Source of the DNA: Kitasatospora phosalacinea
GTDB lineage: Bacteria > Actinomycetota > Actinomycetes > Streptomycetales > Streptomycetaceae
Assembly: GCF_000717185.1 (NCBI RefSeq)
Contig: NZ_JNYE01000042.1
Span: 1-54,768, forward strand
DNA length: 54,768 bases
Reading direction: 5' to 3'
Positions within the stretch are counted from its first letter, which is position 1. Each line of letters opens with the position of its first letter. Both the position numbers and the translations under genes were made by a program. The notes under the pieces are model-generated. The model was not told where the DNA came from, did not search any database, and saw only the letters and a list, made by a program, of their open reading frames with translations. Below are positions 9,418-19,968 of this stretch, one piece after another.

Positions 9418-10596
9418 TCAGCCCAGCAGCTTCTCCAGCTCCGGCCGCAGCGACTCGTCCGCCAGCCGCTCCACCCGGACGTCCGAGCAGCCCACCCAGT
9501 CGGCCGCCTCGCGCAGCGCCTCGGCCAGTGCGGGGACGAACTTCGGTGCGTCCAGCGAGACTTGGCGGGCGACCAGGGTGCGGCCCTCCCGCGCCGGGTC
9601 GACCCGGCCGACCAGCCGGCCGCCGGTGAGCAGCGGCATCGCGAAGTACCCGTGCACCCGCTTGTGCTTGGGGGTGTAGGCCTCCAGGCGGTGGGTCATG
9701 CCGAAGATCCGCTCGGTGCGGGGCCTGTCCCAGACCAGCGAGTCGAACGGGGAGAGCAGGGTGGTGCGGTGGCGGCCGCGGGGCTCGGCGGCCAGCGCCG
9801 CCGGGTCGGCCCAGGCGGGGGCGGCCCAGCCCTCGACCTCGACCGGGACGAGGCCCGACTCCGGGAGCGCGGCGTCCAGTTGGGCGCCCTTGAGGCGGTG
9901 GTAGTCCAGCAGGTCGGCCCGGGTGGCCACGCCGAGGGCGGCCCCGGCCCGGGAGACCAGCTCCGCCAGGCACTCGGCGTCCGACGGCTCCCGGCCGAAC
10001 AGCCCGGCCGGGACGGCCCGTTCGGCCAGGTCGTAGACCCGCTTCCAGCCGCGGCGCTCGGTGACCACCACGTCGCCGAAGGCGAGCGCCCGCTCGACGG
10101 CGATCTTGGTGTCGGACCAGTCCCACCACTCCGACGTCCGCTTGGCGCCGCCGAGCCCGGTGGAGGTCAGCGGGCCCTCGGCGCGCAGCTGGTCGACCAC
10201 CGCGGCGTACGCCTCCGGGGAGACCCGGTGGCCCCAGACCCGGCCCCGGTCCCGGTACGCGCGGCGGCGGAAGGCGAACAGCGGCCACTGCTCGATCGGC
10301 AGCACGCAGGCCGCGTGCGACCAGTACTCGAAGGCGGTGCCCCGCCCCCAGTACGCCTGCTCGACCGGGCGGCGGCCGACCGCGCCGAGCCGGGCGTACG
10401 GCACCAGCTCGTGCGAGCGGGCCAGCACCGAGATGGTGTCCAACTGGACGGCGCCGAGCTGCTGGAGCACGCCCCGGGCACCGGCCCGGCGGTCGGGCGA
10501 GCCGAGCAGCCCCTGGGCGCGCAGCGCGAGCCGGCGGGCGTGGTCCGCGGTGATCCGGACGGCGGGGGAGGGCAGCGCGGCGGGGGTCTGGGCCAT
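9418..10596 (-). CDS. YcaQ/AlkX-like winged-helix DNA glycosylase
   Basis: 392 residues. The family signature appears early as residues 51-53, Gln-Leu-Asp, in GAVQLDTISVLARSHELV. In E. coli YcaQ (AlkX) and Streptomyces AlkZ the equivalent QxD or QxQ motif is catalytic for unhooking crosslinked or alkylated bases. Further family features are the EYWSHAACVLPIEQWPLF block, the SEWWDWSDTK block, and SPFDSLVWDRPRTERIFG with HGYFAMPLL near the C-terminus. It reads towards the orphan regulator gene, with 29 bases between the ends. QxD places it nearer housekeeping AlkX than the antibiotic self-resistance AlkZ (QxQ) branch; that split is from the literature. Confidence 0.85.
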   Translation of the reverse strand: MAQTPAALPSPAVRITADHARRLALRAQGLLGSPDRRAGARGVLQQLGAVQLDTISVLARSHELVPYARLGAVGRRPVEQAYWGRGTAFEYWSHAACVLPIEQWPLFAFRRRAYRDRGRVWGHRVSPEAYAAVVDQLRAEGPLTSTGLGGAKRTSEWWDWSDTKIAVERALAFGDVVVTERRGWKRVYDLAERAVPAGLFGREPSDAECLAELVSRAGAALGVATRADLLDYHRLKGAQLDAALPESGLVPVEVEGWAAPAWADPAALAAEPRGRHRTTLLSPFDSLVWDRPRTERIFGMTHRLEAYTPKHKRVHGYFAMPLLTGGRLVGRVDPAREGRTLVARQVSLDAPKFVPALAEALREAADWVGCSDVRVERLADESLRPELEKLLG

Positions 10597-10815
10597 GTGG
10601 CGAGGCTAGTCGGGGGCACTGACAACCGGCCGCCGCCGAACCGCTTTGACCGTTTGGACCCGGCATCGGCCGATGTGCTCCCAGGGGTGACACAGGAATA
10701 CCGTGCTGACGGACCTCCCGGCCGCTCGGACTCCTCGCATACGATGGCCCGTACGGTGGGGTGCACTCCCCACCGGCAGTCATCCAGAGCCGAATGAGGC
10801 AAGGAGCCCGCTCAC

Positions 10816-13596
<2,781 letters not shown>

Positions 13597-13613
13597 CCGG
13601 CCTGCCCGCCGTC

Positions 13614-13645
13614 GGGGCGCCACTCCCGCCCGGGGGTGGCGCCCC
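13614..13645 (+). terminator. Hairpin between convergent secA and Rv3235-like gene
   Basis: Perfect 10-base arms GGGGCGCCAC (13614-13623) and GTGGCGCCCC (13636-13645) with a 12-base loop. It lies between the secA stop and the stop of the opposing gene and can serve both strands. Confidence 0.65.
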
Positions 13646-13664
13646 GCCGCGTTCCCGGGCCCCG

Positions 13665-14228
13665 TCACCTGGTCTCCACGGCCGCGCACTGCCACTGGCC
13701 GGTGCGGGTGTGCCGCTCCAGCCGGAACGCCAGCACGTGGTGCCGGGGCCCCAGCTCGACCCGCACGCACGCCTCCACCGCGCCCGGGCCCGGCGCGCAG
13801 TCGTGCACCCGGCCCAGCCGCGGACGCAGCACCCGGCCGCGCGGGCGCAGCGGGCCGGTGCGGACCAGCGCCGCGAGCTGGTGGAAGCCCGGCAGCGTGG
13901 TGTGCCGCTGCAGCTGGTGCACCGGGCGGGCCCCGCACAGCACCTCCACCAGCCGGTGCGCGAACCGCCCGGCCAGCTCGGCGTGGCCGGTGCTGCTGGG
14001 CGCGGCCGTCCGGGGCCGGTACGGTGGGCCGGAGCCGTCGCAGGCCGCGCGCGGGCTGCGGGCGGTGCGCGGCGCGGTCCCGTCCGGCGGCGGGACGGGG
14101 TGGGGGTGGCGGACCGGCCGGCGGGCGCCGGGCACGGGGTGGACCAGCGGGCGGACCAGCGGGTGGACCAGCGGGTGGACCGGCGGGTGGGCCGGCGGGC
14201 CGGGCGTCCGGGTGAGCTGCTCGGTCAT
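13665..14228 (-). CDS. Rv3235-like conserved actinobacterial protein
   Basis: 187 residues from ATG 14228, with GAGAGG 7 bases upstream; a longer in-frame reading exists but lacks support. The N-terminal third is a low-complexity His-Pro-Leu-Val repeat (HPPVHPLVHPLVRPLVHPV) encoded by 12-bp DNA repeats. The C-terminal ~100 residues form the conserved domain, with LAGRFAHRLVEVLCGARPVHQLQRH, the CAPGPGAVEACVRVELG block and HVLAFRLER near the end. Proteins of this type lie next to secA in many actinobacteria (Rv3235 is close to secA1 in M. tuberculosis). Function is unknown. Confidence 0.82.
   Translation of the reverse strand: MTEQLTRTPGPPAHPPVHPLVHPLVRPLVHPVPGARRPVRHPHPVPPPDGTAPRTARSPRAACDGSGPPYRPRTAAPSSTGHAELAGRFAHRLVEVLCGARPVHQLQRHTTLPGFHQLAALVRTGPLRPRGRVLRPRLGRVHDCAPGPGAVEACVRVELGPRHHVLAFRLERHTRTGQWQCAAVETR
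14140..14211. repeat. 12-bp coding repeat (His-Pro-Leu-Val array)
   Basis: Five to six tandem, partly diverged copies of GGACCAGCGGGT, read on the minus strand as a 4-residue repeat in the N-terminus of the Rv3235-like protein. Copies in the middle are nearly identical, suggesting recent expansion, and the unit length keeps frame. Confidence 0.75.
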
Positions 14229-14598
14229 CGGGGGCCCTCTCGGTGGGGTGCGGGGTGCGGGGTGCGGCGTGCTGGGTGCTGGGTGCGAAGTGCGGCGTGC
14301 GGCTGACGGGGCCATTGCTACCGGGCGGGCGGAGACCGCTCCAAGGGGGTTTCCCGCGTTCCGGCCGTTCTCCGAAATCCACCCGTACGGGTGGCGGCCC
14401 GTCAGCGGCAAGGCCGGTGCGGGCGGTCGCGGGGAGGGAAGTTGACGGCAGGTCGGGTGCCGGAACGGCCCGTAGGGGGACGCCGGGCGTGACCTGATCG
14501 GCGCACCGGGCCGGCGGGCGGACCGGCCATCGCGGGCGGCCGGGCGGGCTGCGTATTCTTGACCCGTCGCACAGTGAGACCGTCAGAAGGGTGCCCCG
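14229..14598. other. Divergent intergenic region with heptamer repeats and a 16-bp palindrome
   Basis: 370 bases between the Rv3235-like gene and the DUF6912 gene. From about 14243 to 14300 there is an irregular tandem array of a 7-base unit close to GTGCGGG. At 14379-14394 there is the perfect palindrome CCACCCGTACGGGTGG, set in locally AT-richer DNA. A -10-like TATTCT lies at 14554-14559, 40 bases before the downstream ATG. No coding sequence is supported here. Confidence 0.6.
14379..14394. promoter_or_regulatory. Perfect 16-bp palindrome, candidate operator
   Basis: CCACCCGTACGGGTGG with no central spacer, about 150 bases before the divergent Rv3235-like start and about 200 before the DUF6912 start. 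The symmetry suits a homodimeric regulator; I cannot name one. Confidence 0.45.
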
Positions 14599-15108
14599 AT
14601 GCGCGTGTACGTGCCGACCACGTTGAAGGACCTGGCGGTGGCGCACCCCGAGGGCGTCCTGGAGCAGAGCGTCGCCTACGCGGTGACGCCCGCGCTGCGC
14701 GAGTGGTACGTCAGCGACGACCTGGAGGAGCTGGAGTACGCGGCCCTGAACCGGGCGGCCCTCTCCTCCGTCCGCCTGCTGGCCGCCGACCCGGACGCCC
14801 CGCGCCGCCGGGTCGTCCTGGCCGTCGAGGTGGCCGACTCCGCGGTGACGCCGTTCCCCGGCGACGAGTACCAGGACCAGGCCTCGCTCGGGCGGGTCGT
14901 CCTGGGCGGCCCGATCCGGCTGGCCAAGGCCGCCGCGGTGCACGCCGACGACACCGACCCCGACGTCCTCGCCGACGTGGACGCCGCGGCCGGTGCCGTC
15001 GCCGCCGCGGACGGCGGCGACCAGGACGCCCAGTTCACCGTGGACGGCGCGGAGGACCACGAACTGCTCTGGTTCGCCGTCCAGGAGATCCCCGGCCTGA
15101 TCGCCTGA
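14599..15108 (+). CDS. DUF6912 family protein
   Basis: 169 residues, start MRVYVPTTLKDLAVAH, with AGAAGGG about 7 bases before the ATG and a -10-like TATTCT 40 bases upstream. The N-terminal VYVPTTLxxL segment, the central block ALREWYVSDDLEELEYAALNRAALSSVRLLA and the C-terminal HELLWFAVQEIPGL are recognisable as the actinobacterial DUF6912 family. It is acidic and Ala-rich with no signal peptide or membrane segment, so it is likely cytosolic. Function unknown. A 12-bp-stem hairpin follows at once. Confidence 0.8.
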   Translation: MRVYVPTTLKDLAVAHPEGVLEQSVAYAVTPALREWYVSDDLEELEYAALNRAALSSVRLLAADPDAPRRRVVLAVEVADSAVTPFPGDEYQDQASLGRVVLGGPIRLAKAAAVHADDTDPDVLADVDAAAGAVAAADGGDQDAQFTVDGAEDHELLWFAVQEIPGLIA

Positions 15109-15123
15109 CACCCGCGCGCCCCC

Positions 15124-15162
15124 GAGGACCCCGCCACGGCCACCCGGCCGGGCGGGGTCCTC
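15124..15162 (+). terminator. Hairpin downstream of the DUF6912 gene
   Basis: Arms GAGGACCCCGCC (15124-15135) and GGCGGGGTCCTC (15151-15162), perfect over 12 bases with a 15-base loop. Confidence 0.7.
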
Positions 15163-15195
15163 CGCGTTGCGGGCCGGGCCCGGACGGGATTCATT

Positions 15196-15221
15196 GCGTT
15201 TGCAAGATTATGCGTCTGCAA
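15196..15221 (+). promoter_or_regulatory. AT-rich direct repeat upstream of the MFS/AKR pair
   Basis: GCGTTTGCAA (15196-15205) and GCGTCTGCAA (15212-15221) form a 16-base-period direct repeat. The inner TTGCA and TGCAA also form an inverted repeat with a 12-base gap (15200-15221). The block lies in an AT-rich island 52 bases before the MFS start and is a good candidate operator or promoter. No regulator gene is adjacent. Confidence 0.45.
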
Positions 15222-15272
15222 TTATTGTCGAAGCACGTAAGGCGCACCGGCAATCACTTGGAGGTCCGCGTC

Positions 15273-16460
15273 ATGCCTCTCGCGCTTCTCGCCCTGGCCA
15301 TCGGGGCGTTCGGGATCGGCACCACCGAGTTCGTGATCATGGGGTTGCTGCCCGAGGTCGCGTCCGACTTCGGGGTGGGCATCCCGACGGCGGGCCTGCT
15401 GGTCACCGGCTACGCGGTCGGCGTGGTGGTCGGGGCGCCGCTGATGACCGTGCTCGGGACGCGGATCAGCCGCAAGCGGATGCTGATGCTGCTGATGGGG
15501 CTGTTCGTCGCGGGGAACCTGCTGTCCGCGTCCGCGCCCGGGTTCGGGGCGATGCTGGCGGGGCGGGTGGTGGCCTCGCTCGCGCACGGGGCGTTCTTCG
15601 GGATCGGGTCGGTGGTCGCCGCCGAGCTGGTCGCGCCGGAGAGGAGGGCCGGGGCGATCGCGACGATGTTCACCGGGCTGACGGTGGCCAACGTCGTCGG
15701 CGTGCCGCTGGGCACCTTCGTCGGCCAGCAGGTCGGCTGGCGGACCACCTTCGCCGCGGTGGCCGGGCTCGGCGTGGTCGGGCTGCTGGGCATCGCGAAG
15801 CTGGTGCCGGAGCTGCCCCGGCCGGCGGGCGCGCACCTGCGGCGGGAGCTGGCGGCGTTCAGGAACGTGCAGGTGGTGCTGGCGATGGGCATGACGGTGC
15901 TCGGATTCGGCGGGGTGTTCGCCGCGATCACCTACGTCAAGCCGATGATGACGGAGGTCGCCGGGTTCTCGGAGGGCTCGGTCACCTGGCTGCTGGTGCT
16001 GCTCGGGACGGGCATGTTCCTGGGCAACCTGCTGGGCGGGCGGTTCGCCGACCGCCGGCTGATGCCGATGCTGTTCACCACGCTGGGCGGCCTGGCCGTC
16101 GTGCTCGCGCTGTTCACCGTCACCGCCCGCAACGAGGCCACCGCCGCCGCCACCCTGTTGCTGATCGGGGCGCTGGGCTTCGCCACCGTGCCGCCGCTGC
16201 AGAAGCGGGTCCTCGACCAGGCGCACGGCGCGCCGACCCTGGCCTCGGCCGTCAACATCGGGGCGTTCAACCTGGGCAACGCGCTGGCCGCGTGGCTCGG
16301 CGGGGCCGTGATCACCGCCGGGTACGGCTACACCGCCCCGAACTGGGTGGGTGCGCTGCTGGCCGCCTCCGCGCTGGCGCTGGCCCTGGTCTCCGCCGCC
16401 CTGGAACGCCGGGAGCAGGCCGCCCCCGCGGCCGTCCGCGCCCCCGTCCCGAACCACTGA
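15273..16460 (+). CDS. MFS drug/sugar exporter of the AraJ/YdhP (DHA1) type
   Basis: 395 residues from ATG 15273, with TTGGAGG about 8 bases upstream; longer in-frame readings lack a binding site. Twelve hydrophobic segments are visible. The family opening is MPLALLALAIGAFGIGTTEFVIMGLLPEV in spirit (GTTEF motif), with TRISRKRMLML as the loop 2-3 motif and LVAPERRAGAIATMFTGLTVANVVGVPLGT as motif C-like helix 5. It exports small molecules by proton antiport, but the substrate is unknown. It includes tandem AGG Arg codons (GAG AGG AGG), rare in this GC context. The AKR gene begins 32 bases after its stop, so the two are probably co-transcribed. Confidence 0.9.
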   Translation: MPLALLALAIGAFGIGTTEFVIMGLLPEVASDFGVGIPTAGLLVTGYAVGVVVGAPLMTVLGTRISRKRMLMLLMGLFVAGNLLSASAPGFGAMLAGRVVASLAHGAFFGIGSVVAAELVAPERRAGAIATMFTGLTVANVVGVPLGTFVGQQVGWRTTFAAVAGLGVVGLLGIAKLVPELPRPAGAHLRRELAAFRNVQVVLAMGMTVLGFGGVFAAITYVKPMMTEVAGFSEGSVTWLLVLLGTGMFLGNLLGGRFADRRLMPMLFTTLGGLAVVLALFTVTARNEATAAATLLLIGALGFATVPPLQKRVLDQAHGAPTLASAVNIGAFNLGNALAAWLGGAVITAGYGYTAPNWVGALLAASALALALVSAALERREQAAPAAVRAPVPNH

Positions 16461-16492
16461 AACCCACCGGACTCCCGTACTGGAGAAGGAAC

Positions 16493-17320
16493 ATGAGCAC
16501 CACCGTCCCCCGCGTCACCCTCAACAACGGCGTCGAGATGCCGCAGCTCGGCTTCGGCGTCTTCCAGGTGCCGGACGAGGAGACCACCGCGGCCGTCGCC
16601 ACCGCGCTGGCGGCCGGGTACCGCAGCGTCGACACCGCGGCGGTCTACGGCAACGAGCGCGGGGTCGGCAGGGCGCTGGCCGCGTCGGGGCTGCCGCGCG
16701 AGGAGCTGTTCGTCACCACCAAGCTGTGGAACACCGACCAGGGGCACGACGCCACGCTGCGGGCCTTCGACGCCAGCCTCGACGCGCTGGGCCTGGAGTA
16801 CCTCGACCTGTACCTGATCCACTGGCCCGCCCCGGCCCGGGACCTGTACGCCGACTCCTGGAAGGCCGTCGAGCGGCTCGCCGCCGAGGGCCGGATCCGG
16901 GCCGCGGGCGTCTCCAACTTCCGGCCCGCGCACCTGACCCGGCTGATCGAGGCGGGCGGACTCGTCCCGGCCGTCAACCAGGTCGAGCTGCACCCCGGCC
17001 TCCAGCAGGCCGAGCTGCGCGCCTTCCACGCCGCGCACGGCATCGCCACCGAGGCGTGGAGCCCGCTCGCCCAGGGCGCCGTGCTGGACGACCCGGCGGT
17101 CACCGCGATCGCCGCGCGCACCGGCAGGTCCCCGGCCCAGGTGGTGCTGCGCTGGCACCTGCAGCTCGGCAACGTGGTCATCCCCAAGTCGGTCACCCCG
17201 GCCCGGATCCGGCAGAACCTCGACGTCCTCGACTTCGCGCTCACCGCGGACGACCTGGCCGCGCTCGCCGCCTCCGACCGGGACCTGCGCACCGGCCCGG
17301 ACCCGGACGCCTTCAACTGA
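16493..17320 (+). CDS. Aldo/keto reductase
   Basis: 275 residues from ATG 16493, with GGAGAAGGA upstream. It is an AKR5-type protein: MPQLGFGVFQV, then the catalytic tetrad Asp and Tyr in SVDTAAVYGNE, Lys in FVTTKLWN and His in LIHWPAP. NADPH-binding features are PLAQG, GNVVIPKSVTPARIRQN and the C-terminal end. Length is standard (about 275). Clustered behind an MFS exporter, it plausibly reduces a toxic carbonyl compound that the exporter also handles; this is an inference from the pair alone. Confidence 0.93.
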   Translation: MSTTVPRVTLNNGVEMPQLGFGVFQVPDEETTAAVATALAAGYRSVDTAAVYGNERGVGRALAASGLPREELFVTTKLWNTDQGHDATLRAFDASLDALGLEYLDLYLIHWPAPARDLYADSWKAVERLAAEGRIRAAGVSNFRPAHLTRLIEAGGLVPAVNQVELHPGLQQAELRAFHAAHGIATEAWSPLAQGAVLDDPAVTAIAARTGRSPAQVVLRWHLQLGNVVIPKSVTPARIRQNLDVLDFALTADDLAALAASDRDLRTGPDPDAFN

Positions 17321-17339
17321 CCGCGCGTACCCTTGCCGG

Positions 17340-17996
17340 GTGCGCACACACATAGTCTGGGACTGGAACGGCACCCTGCTGTCGGACATGGCGGCGGTGG
17401 TCGGGGCGAGCAACGCCGCCTTCGCGACGGTCGGCATCGCGCCGATGACGCTGGAGGAGTACCGGGCGCAGTACGAGATCCCGATCCCGCGGTTCTACGA
17501 GCGGCTGATGGGGCGGATGCCGAGCCAGGCCGAGTGGCTGGCGCTGGACGACGCGTTCCACGTCACGTACACGGAGCTGTTCCCGGGCTGCGGGCTGACC
17601 CCGGGCGTCGAGGCGCTGCTGGAGGGGTGGACGGCGGCCGGGCGCAGCCAGTCGGTGCTGTCGATGTACGAGCACGCGAAGCTCGTCCCGGCGGTGGACG
17701 CGTTCGGTCTGACCCGGCACTTCCTGCGGGTGGACGGGCGGCGCGGCGCGGCCGGCGGCCGCAAGGCCGGGGAGCTGGCGGCGCACCTGGACGCGATGGG
17801 CGGGGCGATCGACCGCGGGCGGACGGTGCTGGTCGGGGACGCCGCGGACGACGCCGAGGCGGCGCTCTCGGCGGGCATCAAGTCGGTGCTGTACACCGGG
17901 GGTTCGCACACCCGGGAGAAGCTGGTGCACCTCGGCGTGCCGGTGGTGGACTCGCTCGCCGAGGCCGTCGCGGTGGCGGAGGAACTCGCCGGATAG
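17340..17996 (+). CDS. HAD-superfamily hydrolase (phosphoglycolate-phosphatase-like)
   Basis: 218 residues from GTG 17340. Motif I is WDWNGTLLSD (nucleophile Asp10 and Trp-Asn in place of the common Asp-Gly), motif III Lys lies in GGRKAGEL, and motif IV is VLVGDAADDAEAAL. The cap domain lies between about residues 20 and 90. The start codon has no ribosome-binding site but sits 6 bases after a -10-like TACCCT (17328-17333), which suggests a leaderless transcript. Substrate unknown. It lies between the AKR and the aldehyde-dehydrogenase-like gene. Confidence 0.88.
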   Translation: MRTHIVWDWNGTLLSDMAAVVGASNAAFATVGIAPMTLEEYRAQYEIPIPRFYERLMGRMPSQAEWLALDDAFHVTYTELFPGCGLTPGVEALLEGWTAAGRSQSVLSMYEHAKLVPAVDAFGLTRHFLRVDGRRGAAGGRKAGELAAHLDAMGGAIDRGRTVLVGDAADDAEAALSAGIKSVLYTGGSHTREKLVHLGVPVVDSLAEAVAVAEELAG

Positions 17997-18086
17997 GCGT
18001 GTCACGTCCGGGCGTTGGGGGTGGGCGCGTTCAGGGTGGGGGGAGCAGTACGAAGCAGTCGACCCCCTAGGGAGCACCCCCGCACC

Positions 18087-19676
18087 ATGCCGATCGACGC
18101 GGTCACCACCGTCCCCGCCCCCGTCCCCGAGCAGCCCCGCGGGTACGCCCCGGGCAGTGCCGAACGGGCCCGGCTGGGGCGGAGACTGGACGAACTGGCC
18201 GGGCGGCACACCTCGCTGCCGATGGTGGTCGGCGGGGAGCGCAGGCTCGGCGGCGGCGAGCGGACCGCACTGGTGCAGCCGCACCACCACGCGGCGAAGC
18301 TCGGCGTGCTGGGCGAGGCGACGGCCGCCGACGTGCGGGCCGCGGTGGACGCGGCGCTGGCGGCGGGGGAGGGCTGGCGGCAGCTGTCCTTCGACGACCG
18401 GGCGGCGGTGCTGCTGCGCGCCGCGGACCTGCTGGCCGGGCCGTGGCGGGAGACCCTGGTGGCCGCGACCGTGCTCGGGCAGTCCAGGAGCGTGTGGCAG
18501 GCCGAGACCGACGCGGCGTGCGACCTGGCCGACCGCTGGCGCTCCGACGTGCGCGCGGCCCGGCTGCTGCTGGCCGAGCAGCCGTCCTCGGGGCCCGGGG
18601 CGTGGAACCGCGCCGACCACCGTCCGCTGGAGGGCTTCGTCTGCGCGCTCACCCCGGCCGGTTCCACCGCGGCCGCCGGGGGCCTGCCGACCGCGCCCGC
18701 GCTGCTGGGCAACACCGTGCTGTGGAAGCCCGCGCCCGCCCAGACCCTGGCCGCGCACCTGACGCTGCTGCTGCTGGAGGAGGCCGGGCTGCCGCCCGGG
18801 GTGGTCAACCTGGTCACCGGCGGCGGGCAGGCGGTGGGCGAGGTGGCGCTGCGCGACCCGGCGCTGGCCGGGGTGCACTTCGCCGGGTCCACCGCCGTCC
18901 TGCAGCGGCTGTGGCGGGAGGTCGGCGCGAACATCGCCCGCTACCGCGGCTACCCGCGGATCGTCGGCACGGGCGGCGGCGGCCGGGACTTCCTGCTCGC
19001 CCACCCCTCCGCCGACCCGGCGGCGGTGCGCACCGCGCTGGTCCGCGGCGCCTTCGAGCACCAGGGCCAGGGCCGCTCGGCGCTGTCCCGGGCGTACCTG
19101 CCGCGCGAGCTGTGGCGGCGGATCCGGGCGGACCTGCTCGGCGAGGTGGACGGGCTGGCCGTCGGAGACGTCACCGACCCGAGCAACTTCATGGGCGCGC
19201 TGATCGACCGGCGGACCTTCGACGCGGCCGTCGACGCGGTCGAGCGGGCGAAGGCCGACCCGGCGGTGCAGCTGTTGGCGGGCGGCCAGTACGACGACGC
19301 GATCGGCTGGTTCGTCCGCCCCACCGTGCTGCTCGGCGGCACCGACCGGTACGCCGGGTGCGCGGGGCCGCTGCTGGCCGTGCAGGTGTACGAGGACGCC
19401 CGCTGGGAGGAGGCGCTGGAGCTGGTCGTCCGGGACGCCCCGGACGGCGGCCCGTCCGGCTCGGTGTTCGGGCAGGACCGGCGGGCCCTGGCCGGGGCGG
19501 TGGAGCGGCTGCGGTTCGCGGCGGGCGACCTGCGGGTCAACGGGGAGCCGACCGGGGACGGCGGCGCGGACGCGGCCCGGGACCTGCTGCACTGGACGTC
19601 CACCCGCTCGATCAAGGAGACGTTCACCCCGCCGACCGACTACGTCCACCCGCACATGGAGTGGTCACCCGAATGA
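18087..19676 (+). CDS. Catalytically degenerate P5C-dehydrogenase-like protein (aldehyde dehydrogenase pseudoenzyme)
   Basis: 529 residues, uninterrupted, from ATG 18087. It aligns by eye along its whole length with the PruA family (1-pyrroline-5-carboxylate dehydrogenase): NTVLWKPAPAQ (NAD-adenosine Lys kept), FAGSTAVLQRLWREVG, YRGYPRIVG, DVTDPSNFMGALID, and the family-specific end WTSTRSIKETFTPPTDY. The catalytic positions are changed. The nucleophile Cys of QGQKCSA is Arg330 in HQGQGRSA. The general-base Glu of GETGGKDF is missing in GTGGGGRDF (residues 294-302). The oxyanion Asn of TPFNF is gone in TPAGS (189-193). The Glu of EFFGP is absent in GCAGP (424-428). The FGGARASGT loop near the C-terminus is deleted. 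It should therefore not oxidise aldehydes. It sits 292 bases before the glutamate dehydrogenase gene, whose substrate is the PruA product. Confidence 0.85.
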   Translation: MPIDAVTTVPAPVPEQPRGYAPGSAERARLGRRLDELAGRHTSLPMVVGGERRLGGGERTALVQPHHHAAKLGVLGEATAADVRAAVDAALAAGEGWRQLSFDDRAAVLLRAADLLAGPWRETLVAATVLGQSRSVWQAETDAACDLADRWRSDVRAARLLLAEQPSSGPGAWNRADHRPLEGFVCALTPAGSTAAAGGLPTAPALLGNTVLWKPAPAQTLAAHLTLLLLEEAGLPPGVVNLVTGGGQAVGEVALRDPALAGVHFAGSTAVLQRLWREVGANIARYRGYPRIVGTGGGGRDFLLAHPSADPAAVRTALVRGAFEHQGQGRSALSRAYLPRELWRRIRADLLGEVDGLAVGDVTDPSNFMGALIDRRTFDAAVDAVERAKADPAVQLLAGGQYDDAIGWFVRPTVLLGGTDRYAGCAGPLLAVQVYEDARWEEALELVVRDAPDGGPSGSVFGQDRRALAGAVERLRFAAGDLRVNGEPTGDGGADAARDLLHWTSTRSIKETFTPPTDYVHPHMEWSPE

Positions 19677-19754
19677 CGGACACCGGAAGGGGAAGGCGTT
19701 GGACAAGGTGTCCAGGAAGGTTGGATCTTCCTGCGGGATTGCGCCTCGGTGTCC

Positions 19755-19784
19755 CCTGACACCTTCGTTTCGTCAGGCTAGGCT
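19755..19784 (+). promoter_or_regulatory. Promoter of glutamate dehydrogenase with overlapping inverted repeat
   Basis: CTGACA (19756-19761) and TAGGCT (19779-19784), spaced 17 bases, fit a vegetative HrdB-type promoter. CCTGAC (19755-19760) and GTCAGG (19772-19777) form a perfect inverted repeat with an 11-base gap that covers the -35 box and the spacer, so a bound dimer would block RNA polymerase. The leader to the ATG would be about 178 bases. Confidence 0.5.
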
Positions 19785-19968
19785 GACGGCGTCGCCGGTT
19801 ATCGGTCAGGCAGGCCAAACGTGCTGTCGTACCCGGGCGGAACGCGACTCATGCGTGCCGTGAGCGCTTTTCACCCCTCGCGTACGGGAGGATTGCCGCC
19901 GGGGCCCGGCAGAGCACCCACAGTCATCACCGAGTCACGCAACGGCGCGCGACAGGAGCCAAACAGCC

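Noticed and set aside
10597..10815. secA promoter
   Set aside because: A -10-like TACGAT (10740-10745) exists, but no -35 at a suitable distance; not strong enough to list as a feature. The gap holds nothing else I recognise.
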